From NCBI RefSeq assembly GCF_900102435.1, contig NZ_FNBU01000002.1:62001-126000 (forward strand): a DNA stretch of 64,000 nucleotides, in the 5' to 3' direction. This document shows positions 1 to 6,948 of the stretch, one piece after another (the stretch's first letter is position 1; each line of letters starts with the position of its first letter). The notes beneath the pieces were generated by a model. It saw nothing but the letters and a program-made list of their open reading frames with translations, was not told the DNA's origin and ran no database searches. Origin of the DNA: Sporolituus thermophilus DSM 23256 (GTDB taxonomy: Bacteria > Bacillota > Negativicutes > Sporomusales > Thermosinaceae). The translations under genes were made by a program, and so were the position numbers.

Positions 1-304
1 AATCAAAAAGCACTCCATCTACAGACTCAATACCGAGCGTCGTCAGGATTTGGGATAAATTGCGGAAATTGTCACGCACCAGATCGATCCGGCAGGAAGC
101 CCCGACAAGCCGCGCTTGTCCCGCTGCAATGGCCGCCGGATCCTGATCGATGCCAATCAACCGTCCTTGCGGGTTGAGCCGGCTGGCAATAAGCGCCGAA
201 TGACCACCGCCGCCGAGCGTACAATCGACATAAATCCCGGCCGGATTGGTAACAAGTGCTGATACAGTTTCTTCTAAGAGTACCGTTTTATGATAAAACT
301 CCAC
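1..304 (-). CDS. rsmH: 16S rRNA m4C1402 methyltransferase RsmH, N-terminal part (cut by window edge)
   Basis: Only the first 101 codons are in the window. The translation begins MEFYHKTVLLEETVSAL and contains DCTLGGGGHS, the SAM-binding glycine loop of RsmH (MraW), followed by a GIDQDP acidic loop. RsmH methylates N4 of C1402 in 16S rRNA at the decoding site. The start is taken as GTG at 304 because a GGAG lies about 8 bases upstream. It follows mraZ by 13 bases, the usual mraZ-rsmH order at the head of the division/cell-wall cluster. Confidence 0.93.
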   Translation of the reverse strand, partial: MEFYHKTVLLEETVSALVTNPAGIYVDCTLGGGGHSALIASRLNPQGRLIGIDQDPAAIAAGQARLVGASCRIDLVRDNFRNLSQILTTLGIESVDGVLFD

Positions 305-317
305 GACAATCACTCCA

Positions 318-749
318 TCAGATGCCCAAGTCGACCAATTCTTCCGCCATTTGCGCCACTGTCGGGCCAAGTTGGTTGTTATAATCATCCCAGATCTTCT
401 TGCTCCAAATTTCCACGCGGTTAGATACGCCGATAACGACTACATCTTTATCCAGCTGAGCATACTCACGCAGATTATTGGGCAATAGTATCCGGCCCTG
501 TTTATCGCATTCCAGTTCAGCCGCACCGGCAAAGAAGAAACGGACAAAGGCCCGGGCTTCCGGCTTGGCCAACGGCAGTTGCTTAAGCTTGTTTTCTAGG
601 ATGGCCCACTCTTCCAGACCGTATACAAACACACAAGTATCCAAGCCTTTAGTGGCGATGAGCCTGTCTCCCAACTCAGCCCGGAATTTAGCCGGTAAAA
701 TCAGCCGTCCTTTAGTGTCAATTATATGCAGGTATTCTCCCATCAGCAC
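318..749 (-). CDS. mraZ: Division/cell wall cluster transcriptional regulator MraZ
   Basis: The protein has 143 residues, the usual length. It starts LMGEYLHIIDTKGRLILP and carries a second similar AbrB-like half near residues 76-120 (ECDKQGRILLPNNLREYA), giving the twin SpoVT/AbrB-fold domains of MraZ. It is a DNA-binding repressor or activator of its own operon and sits in the cytoplasm on the nucleoid. The GTG start at 749 matches the family's M-x-MGEY beginning and has a GGTGG-type site at the right spacing; ATG at 743 is the alternative. Three MraZ boxes lie just upstream, so autoregulation is likely. Confidence 0.95.
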   Translation of the reverse strand: MLMGEYLHIIDTKGRLILPAKFRAELGDRLIATKGLDTCVFVYGLEEWAILENKLKQLPLAKPEARAFVRFFFAGAAELECDKQGRILLPNNLREYAQLDKDVVVIGVSNRVEIWSKKIWDDYNNQLGPTVAQMAEELVDLGI

Positions 750-774
750 GGCTGTTTCACCACCTTGCCGGACT

Positions 775-804
775 TCACCACTTTACACCACTATCCTCCA
801 CTTT
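775..804 (-). promoter_or_regulatory. Three tandem 10-bp MraZ boxes
   Basis: Read on the minus strand, three back-to-back 10-mers start AAAGTGG, ATAGTGG and AAAGTGG, giving GTGG direct repeats on one face of the helix with exact 10-bp periodicity. This fits the described MraZ operator (AAAGTG-type or TGGGN repeats spaced by 5 bases). They end 25 bases before the mraZ start. A fourth, out-of-register GGTGG near 763 is probably the ribosome binding site. Confidence 0.8.
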
Positions 805-830
805 TTGAATACTTTCGGGTTAAAAAAGAA

Positions 831-856
831 AAATCCTCCATATTAACGGAGGATTT
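831..856. terminator. Bidirectional hairpin between deacetylase remnant and mraZ
   Basis: A 9-bp perfect stem (AAATCCTCC with GGAGGATTT) around an 8-base loop, with A-rich sequence on one side and T-rich on the other. It lies between the end of the deacetylase remnant and the mraZ control region and would insulate mraZ from upstream transcription. Confidence 0.65.
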
Positions 857-886
857 TAAAGAAATTCTAAAATTAGGAAGAAAGAC

Positions 887-1170
887 CTAGTTGCGAATAA
901 TCCCTAATCTTTCAAGCAATGGTGCGCCGTTAAGGCGAATTAAAAAACTACGAAAGGTTTTGGCACTTTTAAAAATAGGAATCCGTTCTAGCGCATAAGG
1001 ATCACTGCTAACACCTGCCTGGCCATAACCAAAGCATCTTCAGCCGAAAGCTTGGTCAGCACCGCGTGACTGGCCGTATGTGAACTGAATGTAAAACCGT
1101 CTTTTTGCAATTCCCGTACCTGGTCCCAATTCATATAGTGAGGATCGTTAGACAGTTGTATCCAGCCAAA
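887..1170 (-). pseudogene. Polysaccharide deacetylase remnant with internal deletion and frameshift
   Basis: Minus-strand translation directly after the sirtuin stop, in the same frame, gives FGWIQLSNDPHYMNWDQVRE then FTFSSHTASHAVLTKLSAED, which resembles the HxxxH metal-binding region of NodB-type polysaccharide deacetylases. That frame ends at 988-990. A second frame takes over (about 1016 to 887) with SDPYALERIPIF, FRSFLIRLNGAPLLERLG and a stop, resembling the family's C-terminal end. The catalytic TFDDG segment and the middle of the domain are missing. I read this as a dead gene with at least one deletion and one frameshift. The family assignment comes from motif memory only. Confidence 0.6.
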
Positions 1171-1902
1171 CTATGCCAGGTGCCGGAGCAAATATTTACA
1201 ACCAGTGATAGCATCGCATTCAATTTTCAATATTGCCTTGTGGTCCATAGCCGTTGGCCCCAAGTTAATGATAGCGGTTTCCCTGCTCAGTTCCGGGAGA
1301 TAGCAGGCAGGAGCAACCTCCAGGGTTGAGCCGATCACCAGCATAAGGTCGCTGGCACGAGCCAGCCGTTCGGCCTGCCGCCATGTCTCCATCGGTAGTT
1401 TATCACCGAACAGCACTATATCGGGCCGCAAGACAGCGCCGCAACAGGCAGAGGTAGGAAGTTGTCCGCTTTGCAGGAAAGCGACTAAAGGCCCGTTCAT
1501 GTCATACTCTGTTCTACATTCCATACAATAGCCGCGATACAAATTACCATGCAGCTCCCAAACCACCCCGGTACCCGCCCGGCTGTGCAAGCCATCAATA
1601 TTTTGCGTCAATAGGCCGCGCAACACCCCTTTGGCCAAAAGACGAGCCAGCGCAATATGCGCGGCATTCGGCGTGGCAGCTAAAATAGTTTGGATTAACG
1701 GGCGAAGCACTTCGTACGCCTTAGCTGGCTGGCGGCGCATAAATGTCGAAGTAAGTTGAGACAAATCAGTATTAATCCGGTTAATGCCGCGAAAGTCCGG
1801 GATACCGCTCGCCGTTGAAATCCCGGCGCCGGTAAGAACAGTTACATGACTGGCCGCCCGCAGGCGCTCTACAAGCTTAGCCAAGTCCCGTGCTATTTGC
1901 AT
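1171..1902 (-). CDS. NAD-dependent protein deacylase, Sir2 family (sirtuin)
   Basis: Cytoplasmic enzyme that removes acyl groups from lysines, using NAD+ and releasing nicotinamide and O-acyl-ADP-ribose. The 243-residue length is normal. Visible motifs in order: TGAGIS (24-29) and GIPDFR (33-38) for NAD binding, TQNIDGLH near residue 100, the catalytic His in WELHGN, a zinc site formed by CMEC and a later CC pair in SACCG, and GSTLEVAP near the end. The usual second CxxC is compressed to adjacent cysteines. It overlaps the upstream YbaK gene by 10 bases, so the two are co-translated. Its stop is followed in frame by a deacetylase remnant. Confidence 0.93.
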   Translation of the reverse strand: MQIARDLAKLVERLRAASHVTVLTGAGISTASGIPDFRGINRINTDLSQLTSTFMRRQPAKAYEVLRPLIQTILAATPNAAHIALARLLAKGVLRGLLTQNIDGLHSRAGTGVVWELHGNLYRGYCMECRTEYDMNGPLVAFLQSGQLPTSACCGAVLRPDIVLFGDKLPMETWRQAERLARASDLMLVIGSTLEVAPACYLPELSRETAIINLGPTAMDHKAILKIECDAITGCKYLLRHLA

Positions 1903-2351
1903 ACGTCAATCACGCAGCCGTTGGTAATTTGGCGCAGCCTTTCCGGGGCAATGGGCAAGGCCGAGTTAGCGGTACCGGCCGCAGCATAGACGATATCATA
2001 CTCATATAGGCTTTGGTCCAGATAAACAGGTAGCACTTTAAGAAGGCCTACCGGCGACACTCCACCCGGAGGAAACCCGGTAAATTCCTCCACTATTGCG
2101 CTATCGGCAAATTTGACCTTCTTAACTCCTATTGCTTTGGCCAATAGTTTTGTGTTTACTTTTTTGTCGCCGCAAGTAACAACTAATAACGGGTTTCCTT
2201 CGGCGATAAAGACAAGGGTCTTAGCAATTTGACCAACGGTAACCCCCAGGGTCTGAGCCGCCATTTCTGCAGTGTGTGTACTGCTGTCAAATAAAATTAC
2301 CTCTAAATCCGAATACGGCTCCAAGAATTTTTTTACCCGTTCAAGTGGCAT
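1893..2351 (-). CDS. YbaK/ProX-type aminoacyl-tRNA deacylase
   Basis: A 152-residue single-domain protein of the YbaK/EbsC family, which hydrolyses mischarged tRNAs (typically Cys-tRNAPro) in trans. Supporting residues are the conserved lysine in the GQIAKTLVF segment, the VVTCGDKKVN segment, and FPPGGVSPVGL, the glycine-rich substrate loop. An upstream ATG at 2369 exists, but a strong AGGAGGGG lies 4-5 bases before the second ATG at 2351, so that one is used here. It overlaps the sirtuin gene downstream. Confidence 0.9.
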   Translation of the reverse strand: MPLERVKKFLEPYSDLEVILFDSSTHTAEMAAQTLGVTVGQIAKTLVFIAEGNPLLVVTCGDKKVNTKLLAKAIGVKKVKFADSAIVEEFTGFPPGGVSPVGLLKVLPVYLDQSLYEYDIVYAAAGTANSALPIAPERLRQITNGCVIDVCK

Positions 2352-2768
2352 AAAACCCCTCCTATTCATCCAATCGTCTAACCTGCAATTTTCTTTGACA
2401 GTACCGGCGCGCCAACAGCCGCATCCCGCCAGTTACCGCTTTCCCAATTGAAAAAAGGAACAGAAAAAGCAAAAACCGATTGCCGGCTTTAACGTCTCTT
2501 TTTTCTGCAGGCGGAACAATAGCAAAAGCAAGACAAAAACCACTAAGTTCCATGTTGTCTATATTTTGTATTTTAACTATTTGTGACAAAAAATACTAGC
2601 CGTCAAATTGCATAGTCAACATTGAAGCAGCCACAATAATAGTGAAAAGCTTACAAGATTCGAACCAAGATTTCTTAAATGCTAGCACATCCTTATTCAA
2701 CCCGTTTTCAGACAAGCTGACTTCGCTAAATGCCGATGATATTTGACGCTATCAAACGAAGGAATTCC

Positions 2769-2798
2769 ATGACACACTGTCCAATTTTATGATATAAT
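2769..2798 (+). promoter_or_regulatory. Sigma-A-type promoter of the DUF1858 selenoprotein gene
   Basis: ATGACA (2769-2774) and a perfect TATAAT (2793-2798) are separated by 18 bases. The expected start point lies about 45 bases before the ATG at 2851. No other gene on this strand is nearby. Confidence 0.7.
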
Positions 2799-2850
2799 TC
2801 TTGTGGCTCTTGTTTTGCCATAATGTTCTATTGAAAGGGGGTTTGAACAG

Positions 2851-3057
2851 ATGCCCGTAATTACCAAAGAGATGAGTATTCTCGAAGTGGTACAAAAATA
2901 CCCCGAAACAGTAGAAGTTTTCCGTAAATACGGAATGGGTTGTTTTGGCTGAGCGGCGGCTCGTTTCGAGAATATAGAGCAGGGTGCTCTAGCTCATGGG
3001 ATCGATATTGACGCCTTAATGGCAGACTTAAACAAAGCCGTCCAGCCAAACGGTTGA
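2851..3057 (+). CDS. DUF1858 small redox protein with in-frame UGA (predicted selenoprotein, CxxU)
   Basis: The gene is split by TGA at 2950-2952, and reading through restores one 68-residue protein. Residues 1-33 are the DUF1858 start (MPVITKEMSILEVVQKY, then GMGCFG) and residues 35-68 are its normal continuation (AAARFENIEQGALAHG and so on to TGA at 3055). In relatives the motif at this place is CxGC, so UGA replaces the second redox cysteine, giving Cys31-x-x-Sec34. A strong AGGGGG site precedes the ATG, a good promoter lies upstream, a SECIS-like hairpin follows the UGA and a terminator ends the unit. The DUF1858 fold is known as a disulfide-reductase-like helical domain. The substrate is unknown. 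Confidence 0.85.
2953..2991 (+). promoter_or_regulatory. SECIS-like stem-loop for selenocysteine insertion
   Basis: Perfect 6-bp stem AGAGCA (2976-2981) / TGCTCT (2985-2990) with a GGG loop, extended by a T-A pair at 2975/2991. The loop starts 30 bases after the UGA, within the spacing of bacterial SECIS elements, whose apical loops carry the guanines read by SelB. A smaller GAGC/GCTC hairpin (2951-2962) lies directly at the UGA. The fold is inferred by eye. Confidence 0.65.
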
Positions 3058-3074
3058 TACTATACGGCCAAGAC

Positions 3075-3107
3075 AAAAAAGACAGGGCATAACGCCTTGT
3101 CTTTTTT
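3075..3107. terminator. Bidirectional terminator between the selenoprotein gene and feoA
   Basis: A 13-bp stem (AAAAAAGACAGGG with CCTTGTCTTTTTT, one G-U) around a 7-base loop, flanked by A and T tracts. It serves both the plus-strand selenoprotein gene and the minus-strand feo operon, which converge here. Confidence 0.85.
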
Positions 3108-3108
3108 A

Positions 3109-3345
3109 TTAACCATTTAGCGGATTTACCAGAATGACGCGGGCAATTTCCCGGTCAACTGCCAGTCTGCTGTTGTCAAGACGCAGAACAAAAGCAGGAT
3201 AAGTTTGCTCTACTTCCACCTCCACCCCTGGAAAAAGCCCAAAAGCGGTTAGTTTATGGATATGTTTTTCTTCCGTTGTCTGCAGGCGGGCCACTCTGCC
3301 GCGCTGCCCCGGCTTGAGGCATAATACGGCTATATATTCGGTCAT
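3109..3345 (-). CDS. feoA: Ferrous iron transport protein FeoA
   Basis: A 78-residue SH3-like protein of the FeoA family, which acts on the cytoplasmic side with FeoB during Fe2+ uptake. The pattern LKPGQRGRVARL, then KLTAFGLFPGVEVEVEQ and the closing LAVDREIARVILV matches the FeoA barrel. An upstream in-frame ATG exists, but GAGGTGG lies just before the ATG at 3345, which also fits the family N-terminus. It lies 14 bases downstream of feoB, the reverse of the common feoA-feoB order. Confidence 0.9.
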   Translation of the reverse strand: MTEYIAVLCLKPGQRGRVARLQTTEEKHIHKLTAFGLFPGVEVEVEQTYPAFVLRLDNSRLAVDREIARVILVNPLNG

Positions 3346-3359
3346 ACTTTCCACCTCTT

Positions 3360-5303
3360 TCATAATCGCAGAGCCGGAAAGGAAACCAGCCAATTAGCGA
3401 TTATTCCTGACCCCAACGCCGTCGCCGCTATCAACAACACCATCAACAACGAGGCCATCAACCCGCGCTCCTTGATCATTACGGCAAATTGCGCCACACA
3501 AGGAACGAATAGCGTTAAAGTCACGGCCGCCACAAAAAGCTGATTGGCGTCCAACAACCCAGCCGCAGCCATGTCATACAGCCCTGCGGCGCCGTAGTCA
3601 CGCCGGAAAAAACCGAATAAAAACATCTGGGCCGTTTGCGGCGGCAGGCCCAATAACATCATCCAGGGCTTAGCAGCCCCGACAAGGCTCTGAAGAATAC
3701 CCGCCTTGTCAGCAAACCACAACGCTAAACTGGTGGTTAGAAACACCGGCAATATTTCTACGAAATACCACACCATGCGGGTATAGGCCTTGGTCAATAC
3801 ATTAGACAGTACAGGCAGCCTTAGTGGCGGTAATTCCATATAAAAAGCGCTGCGCCGCCCCGGAACGAGCCGCGCCGCCAGCCATCCTGCCAAACCAAAA
3901 ACGACGGTAATATAAGCCAACCAGAGCAAAACTGCTTTACCGTTATGGGAGAGTAACGCTAGCACAACCCCCATTTGGGCAGAGCATGGTATCGTTAAGG
4001 CCAGGAGGAAGGTAGCCAAGAAACGCTCCCGCCCCGTTTCCAGTGTTCGGGTAACCATTACGGCCATAGAACCGCACCCTAGACCCAACGTTATCGGTAT
4101 AACGGCCCGGCCGTTTAAGCCAAGCCCGCGAAAGAAACCGTCGACCAACATCGCCAGTCGCGGCAGATACCCGCAATCTTCGAGAAGGGCAAAAGCCAGG
4201 AAAAAAGTACCAACAATCGGCAGGATGATGACTACGGCATATCGGACACCGAGGGTAAAAAGGCCATAATCGCCGAGAATTAAAGAGCGCATCCATTCCT
4301 CGGGCAAATATGCGAAAACCGCCCTTTCCACCATAGGATTAATGAAATCCGCAAAAAGCCGTTTATCCAGCCAGTCTACCAAAAAACCTGCGCCAAACCG
4401 GCCGACAAATTGATATAACCCTAAATATAGAACTAGACACAGTAGCGGCAAGCCGGTCAACGGTTGGCGGACAAACTTATCTATATGCTCAGCTAATCTT
4501 GGTTGCCGTTTTTTACCGTACCGGACAATACCTGCCAGGATTTCGTCGACCTGGGCTTGCCGCTCGGCTGCCAAAGCATAGTCCAAACCGTCCGGATAAA
4601 GGGCTGCCAAGTCGCCAATAATTTTACGAATTAAGGCAACCCGAGGCTCCTGCTGGAGTTTTTCCCGCATCTCCGGATCGCTCTGCAGCATTAGCAGCGC
4701 CACCATTCGTTTATTCATGCCATAATCCTGCACTAACATTCCGGCGATGCGCTCCAGGGCTTCCTCAATCGCCCTGCTAAACTTGGGCAGTGTGGGCTGA
4801 TGGTATTGGTAGCGGTTTACCGCTGTTTTTAATTCTTTAAGTCCTGTCCGGTGAACGGCCGATGTAGCAACGACAGGAATACCCAGTTTCTCCGCCAGCA
4901 GGCTGCGCTTTATATAAACGCCGTCACGTTCGGCCTCGTCAATAATGTTTAAGTCCAAAATCACCGGCAGACCTGCCTCCAGCAATTGGAGGGTCATATT
5001 GAGCATTCGCCTGATATTTTTAGCGTCGATAACATGAACGACTACGTCGGGACGCTCGCTAATTAGCAGCCGCCTGGTAACTTTCTCTTCCTCGGTTATG
5101 GGAATAAAGGAGTACAGTCCCGGTGTATCAATGATTTCCCAGTTATTACCGTCAAACCTTCCCATTCCGCGACCGATATCAACGGTTGTACCCGGATAAT
5201 TCGAAACAGTGACATAAACGCCGGTAAAATTGTTAAATAAAACACTTTTCCCTACGTTAGGCGCTCCCACCAGCACCGCTTTTTTCCCCACATGCTGCGT
5301 CAT
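3360..5303 (-). CDS. feoB: Ferrous iron transporter FeoB
   Basis: Inner-membrane Fe2+ transporter with an N-terminal GTPase domain, 647 residues. The G1 loop is GAPNVGKS (13-20), the switch region NYPGTTVD, G3 DTPGLYS, and the G4 region reads LNIIDEA. A helical spacer is followed by the membrane core with two gate repeats, seen as GCGSMAVMVTRT with IPCSAQMGV, and VPCVAQFAVMIKE near the C-terminus. The ATG at 5303 is preceded by GCGGAGG; the in-frame start 24 bases upstream lacks a site. No FeoC is visible. It is transcribed before feoA. Confidence 0.95.
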   Translation of the reverse strand: MTQHVGKKAVLVGAPNVGKSVLFNNFTGVYVTVSNYPGTTVDIGRGMGRFDGNNWEIIDTPGLYSFIPITEEEKVTRRLLISERPDVVVHVIDAKNIRRMLNMTLQLLEAGLPVILDLNIIDEAERDGVYIKRSLLAEKLGIPVVATSAVHRTGLKELKTAVNRYQYHQPTLPKFSRAIEEALERIAGMLVQDYGMNKRMVALLMLQSDPEMREKLQQEPRVALIRKIIGDLAALYPDGLDYALAAERQAQVDEILAGIVRYGKKRQPRLAEHIDKFVRQPLTGLPLLCLVLYLGLYQFVGRFGAGFLVDWLDKRLFADFINPMVERAVFAYLPEEWMRSLILGDYGLFTLGVRYAVVIILPIVGTFFLAFALLEDCGYLPRLAMLVDGFFRGLGLNGRAVIPITLGLGCGSMAVMVTRTLETGRERFLATFLLALTIPCSAQMGVVLALLSHNGKAVLLWLAYITVVFGLAGWLAARLVPGRRSAFYMELPPLRLPVLSNVLTKAYTRMVWYFVEILPVFLTTSLALWFADKAGILQSLVGAAKPWMMLLGLPPQTAQMFLFGFFRRDYGAAGLYDMAAAGLLDANQLFVAAVTLTLFVPCVAQFAVMIKERGLMASLLMVLLIAATALGSGIIANWLVSFPALRL

Positions 5304-5374
5304 GCTTTTCCTCCGCTTTCCAATCACTACGATATTTCCTATTCACGGAGGAAGCCAATTATGAATCACACTTA

Positions 5375-5408
5375 AAAAGGCGCATCAGGAAAACCCGATG
5401 CACCTTTT
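5375..5408 (-). terminator. Terminator downstream of trxA
   Basis: Inverted repeat with 13 of 15 paired positions (AAAAGGTGCATCGGG against the matching arm) around a TTTT loop, followed by T-rich sequence on the minus strand, starting 2 bases after the trxA stop. The A/T tracts on both sides mean it could also act on plus-strand transcripts. Confidence 0.75.
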
Positions 5409-5410
5409 AA

Positions 5411-5734
5411 CTATACCAGCGGCGATATTTTGGCGGCAATGGCTTGTTTAGGCATGAAGCCGATCAGTTTTTCACCAGGCTCGCCATTTTTAAACAAGAT
5501 CATGGTCGGCAGGCTCATCACACCATACTTTTGCGCCAAGGAACGGTTTTCGTCAACATTAACTTTGACCAGCTTCACCTTGTCGCCCATTTCGTTCGCC
5601 AACTCATCGAATACCGGTGATAATTTAGTACAGAACCCACACCAGGGAGCCCAAAAGTCGACCAGCACCGGTTTGGCTGAGTCTAGCACCTCTTCTTGGA
5701 AATTGGTCTCATTGACGTTTAAAACATTTGCCAT
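5411..5734 (-). CDS. trxA: Thioredoxin
   Basis: A 107-residue cytoplasmic thiol-disulfide carrier with the classic fold: VDFWAPWCGFC places the active site at Cys32 and Cys35, and the cis-proline is in MSLPTMILFKNGE. The motif is WCGFC rather than WCGPC; the proline replacement is expected to shift the redox potential, though I cannot say by how much. It lies 29 bases downstream of the CoA-binding protein gene and shares its promoter. A terminator follows. Confidence 0.95.
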   Translation of the reverse strand: MANVLNVNETNFQEEVLDSAKPVLVDFWAPWCGFCTKLSPVFDELANEMGDKVKLVKVNVDENRSLAQKYGVMSLPTMILFKNGEPGEKLIGFMPKQAIAAKISPLV

Positions 5735-5763
5735 CTTAATCCTCCCTTCAGTTACGCTGTAGT

Positions 5764-6156
5764 TTATGCTTTACGGTTGCGAATTTCAACCATAACGCAA
5801 GCATGATGGACAACATTAAGCCCTAGGCTTTCCGCGGTGCGGATTACTTGTTCTGTATCAGCCCCCGGCTGCAGCCACACATTTTTAATATTTAGTTTAG
5901 CACAATCATGCAAAATCTTCTCCCCTACGCGCGGAGGTACAACAATGTCTACGACGTCTGGCTTGTCAGGAAGGTCGCCAAGTGTCGGATAGCATTTTTC
6001 GCCCTCAATTTCCGTGACGCCCGGATTTACCGCATACACTTTATACCCTGACTCACGTAAGAAGTGAAAAATTTTAAAACCAAACTTTTCCCGATTATTC
6101 GTCGCTCCGACTACGGCCCATGTTTTTAGTTTGAGAAAATCATCTATAAGTTTCAA
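5764..6156 (-). CDS. CoA-binding domain protein (YccU-like)
   Basis: A 130-residue Rossmann-type protein consisting only of a CoA-binding domain, as in succinyl-CoA synthetase alpha subunits. Visible are WAVVGATNNREKFG (nucleotide loop), YAVNPGVTEIEGEKCYPTL, DIVVPPRVGEKIL and WLQPGADTE. The physiological role of these stand-alone domains is not established. The start is a TTG with GGAGAGG 7 bases upstream. A strong promoter lies 36 bases upstream of the start, and trxA follows in the same unit. Confidence 0.88.
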   Translation of the reverse strand: MKLIDDFLKLKTWAVVGATNNREKFGFKIFHFLRESGYKVYAVNPGVTEIEGEKCYPTLGDLPDKPDVVDIVVPPRVGEKILHDCAKLNIKNVWLQPGADTEQVIRTAESLGLNVVHHACVMVEIRNRKA

Positions 6157-6191
6157 TTATTTTCCTCTCCTTGTCCATAAATTTTATTTAC

Positions 6192-6220
6192 ATTATATTC
6201 CTCTTGGTATTTTGAGTCAA
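6192..6220 (-). promoter_or_regulatory. Sigma-A promoter of the CoA-binding protein-trxA unit
   Basis: On the minus strand TTGACT (6220-6215) and TATAAT (6197-6192) are separated by exactly 17 bases, one mismatch from consensus, with the start codon at 6156 downstream. Confidence 0.8.
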
Positions 6221-6330
6221 CTCGCGTCGTATTATACAGCTTTTGGCTTTCTTTACAGCCATTCTCGCGCATTGGCCGAACTAAAAAGAATCCGCATGCT
6301 TAATAAAACTTTGACTTAGCCTCAAAAGCA

Positions 6331-6366
6331 AAAAACTGAAACGGATAACTTTCCGCTTCAGTCTTT
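6331..6366 (-). terminator. Intrinsic terminator of the 6S RNA gene
   Basis: Minus-strand stem ACTGAAGCGGA / TCCGTTTCAGT (one G-U) with a 6-base loop and a T tract. It also protects the promoter of the CoA-binding protein gene from read-through. Confidence 0.8.
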
Positions 6367-6566
6367 TTTATGTAAATCAGCCCGCGATGCCGTCACCTTA
6401 CTATGTTCGAAACCCGCTTCTCGCAGGTGGGTATCCTAAGACGTGCTTTTGCCTTCCACTCAAAGGAGGCATGGCAGCCACACGCCATCGGATTCCCGAT
6501 GTCATTCTGTAGGTTGAACATAACTCAAGGTTAACGAACATCACAGGCTTATTGCCGTATCAGCAG
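6331..6566 (-). ncRNA. ssrS: 6S RNA (SsrS), probable
   Basis: A gene-free stretch folds on the minus strand into a long closed RNA. The ends GCCTGTGATG (6548-6539) and CATCGCGGGC (6389-6380) pair with G-U wobbles, and an internal ATGTTCG pairs with CGAACAT. The 5' GATGTTCG and the 3' GACGGCATC next to the closing stem resemble conserved parts of 6S RNA, which binds sigma-A holoenzyme and represses promoters in stationary phase. A promoter sits just upstream and an intrinsic terminator ends it, giving a transcript of about 200-235 bases. Identity rests on motif memory, so another structured RNA is possible. Confidence 0.68.
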
Positions 6567-6571
6567 GATGT

Positions 6572-6601
6572 ATAATATCATGAGACAATGGCCGCGCTCA
6601 A
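6572..6601 (-). promoter_or_regulatory. Promoter of the 6S RNA gene
   Basis: TTGAGC (6601-6596) and TATTAT (6577-6572) are separated by 18 bases on the minus strand, placing the RNA 5' end near 6565, about 17 bases before the closing stem. Confidence 0.65.
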
Positions 6602-6690
6602 GTCCAGCCAATAATGATTAGGACTGTTTTCAATAAACTAAATCCGTCTAAGCCGACAAAGCTTTTTTATGCTCCGCGAAACCGCTCATC

Positions 6691-6927
6691 CTATCTCGCA
6701 CAGGCAAGCAAAGACTGAGCAGCCAGCGCGAAACCCAACGGAGCAGACAGAACAATACAAAGACAAATGATTTTTAAGGCCTTCCACTTAGGTGGCAATT
6801 GGGCCTGCGTCCCATAGTAGTGCAGCCCTAATAAACAGATGAGCGACGGTATCCACACTAAGGCGTAAAAAAAGGCTAGCGGCACGCCGTAAAAAACCCT
6901 GCGCCAAAATAGCGCAAAGGCTACCAA
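6691..6927 (-). CDS. Small membrane protein of unknown function, last gene of the cobalamin operon
   Basis: A 78-residue hydrophobic protein with two predicted membrane spans (FYALVWIPSLICLLGLHYY and IICLCIVLSAPLGFALAA) and a basic N-terminus. I do not recognise a family. The only start is a TTG at 6927, and the reading frame is the same as that of cobC, whose TAG lies 21 bases upstream. There is no clear ribosome binding site, so it would depend on translational coupling. A cobalamin role is suggested by position only. Confidence 0.5.
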   Translation of the reverse strand: MVAFALFWRRVFYGVPLAFFYALVWIPSLICLLGLHYYGTQAQLPPKWKALKIICLCIVLSAPLGFALAAQSLLACAR

Positions 6928-6948
6928 GTTTTTCGGCCAAGACGGGAA

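Noticed and set aside
2362-2589. 75-residue minus-strand ORF upstream of the YbaK gene
   Set aside because: TTG start without a ribosome site, hydrophobic patch only, no recognisable family and a tail that overlaps the YbaK leader; probably chance.
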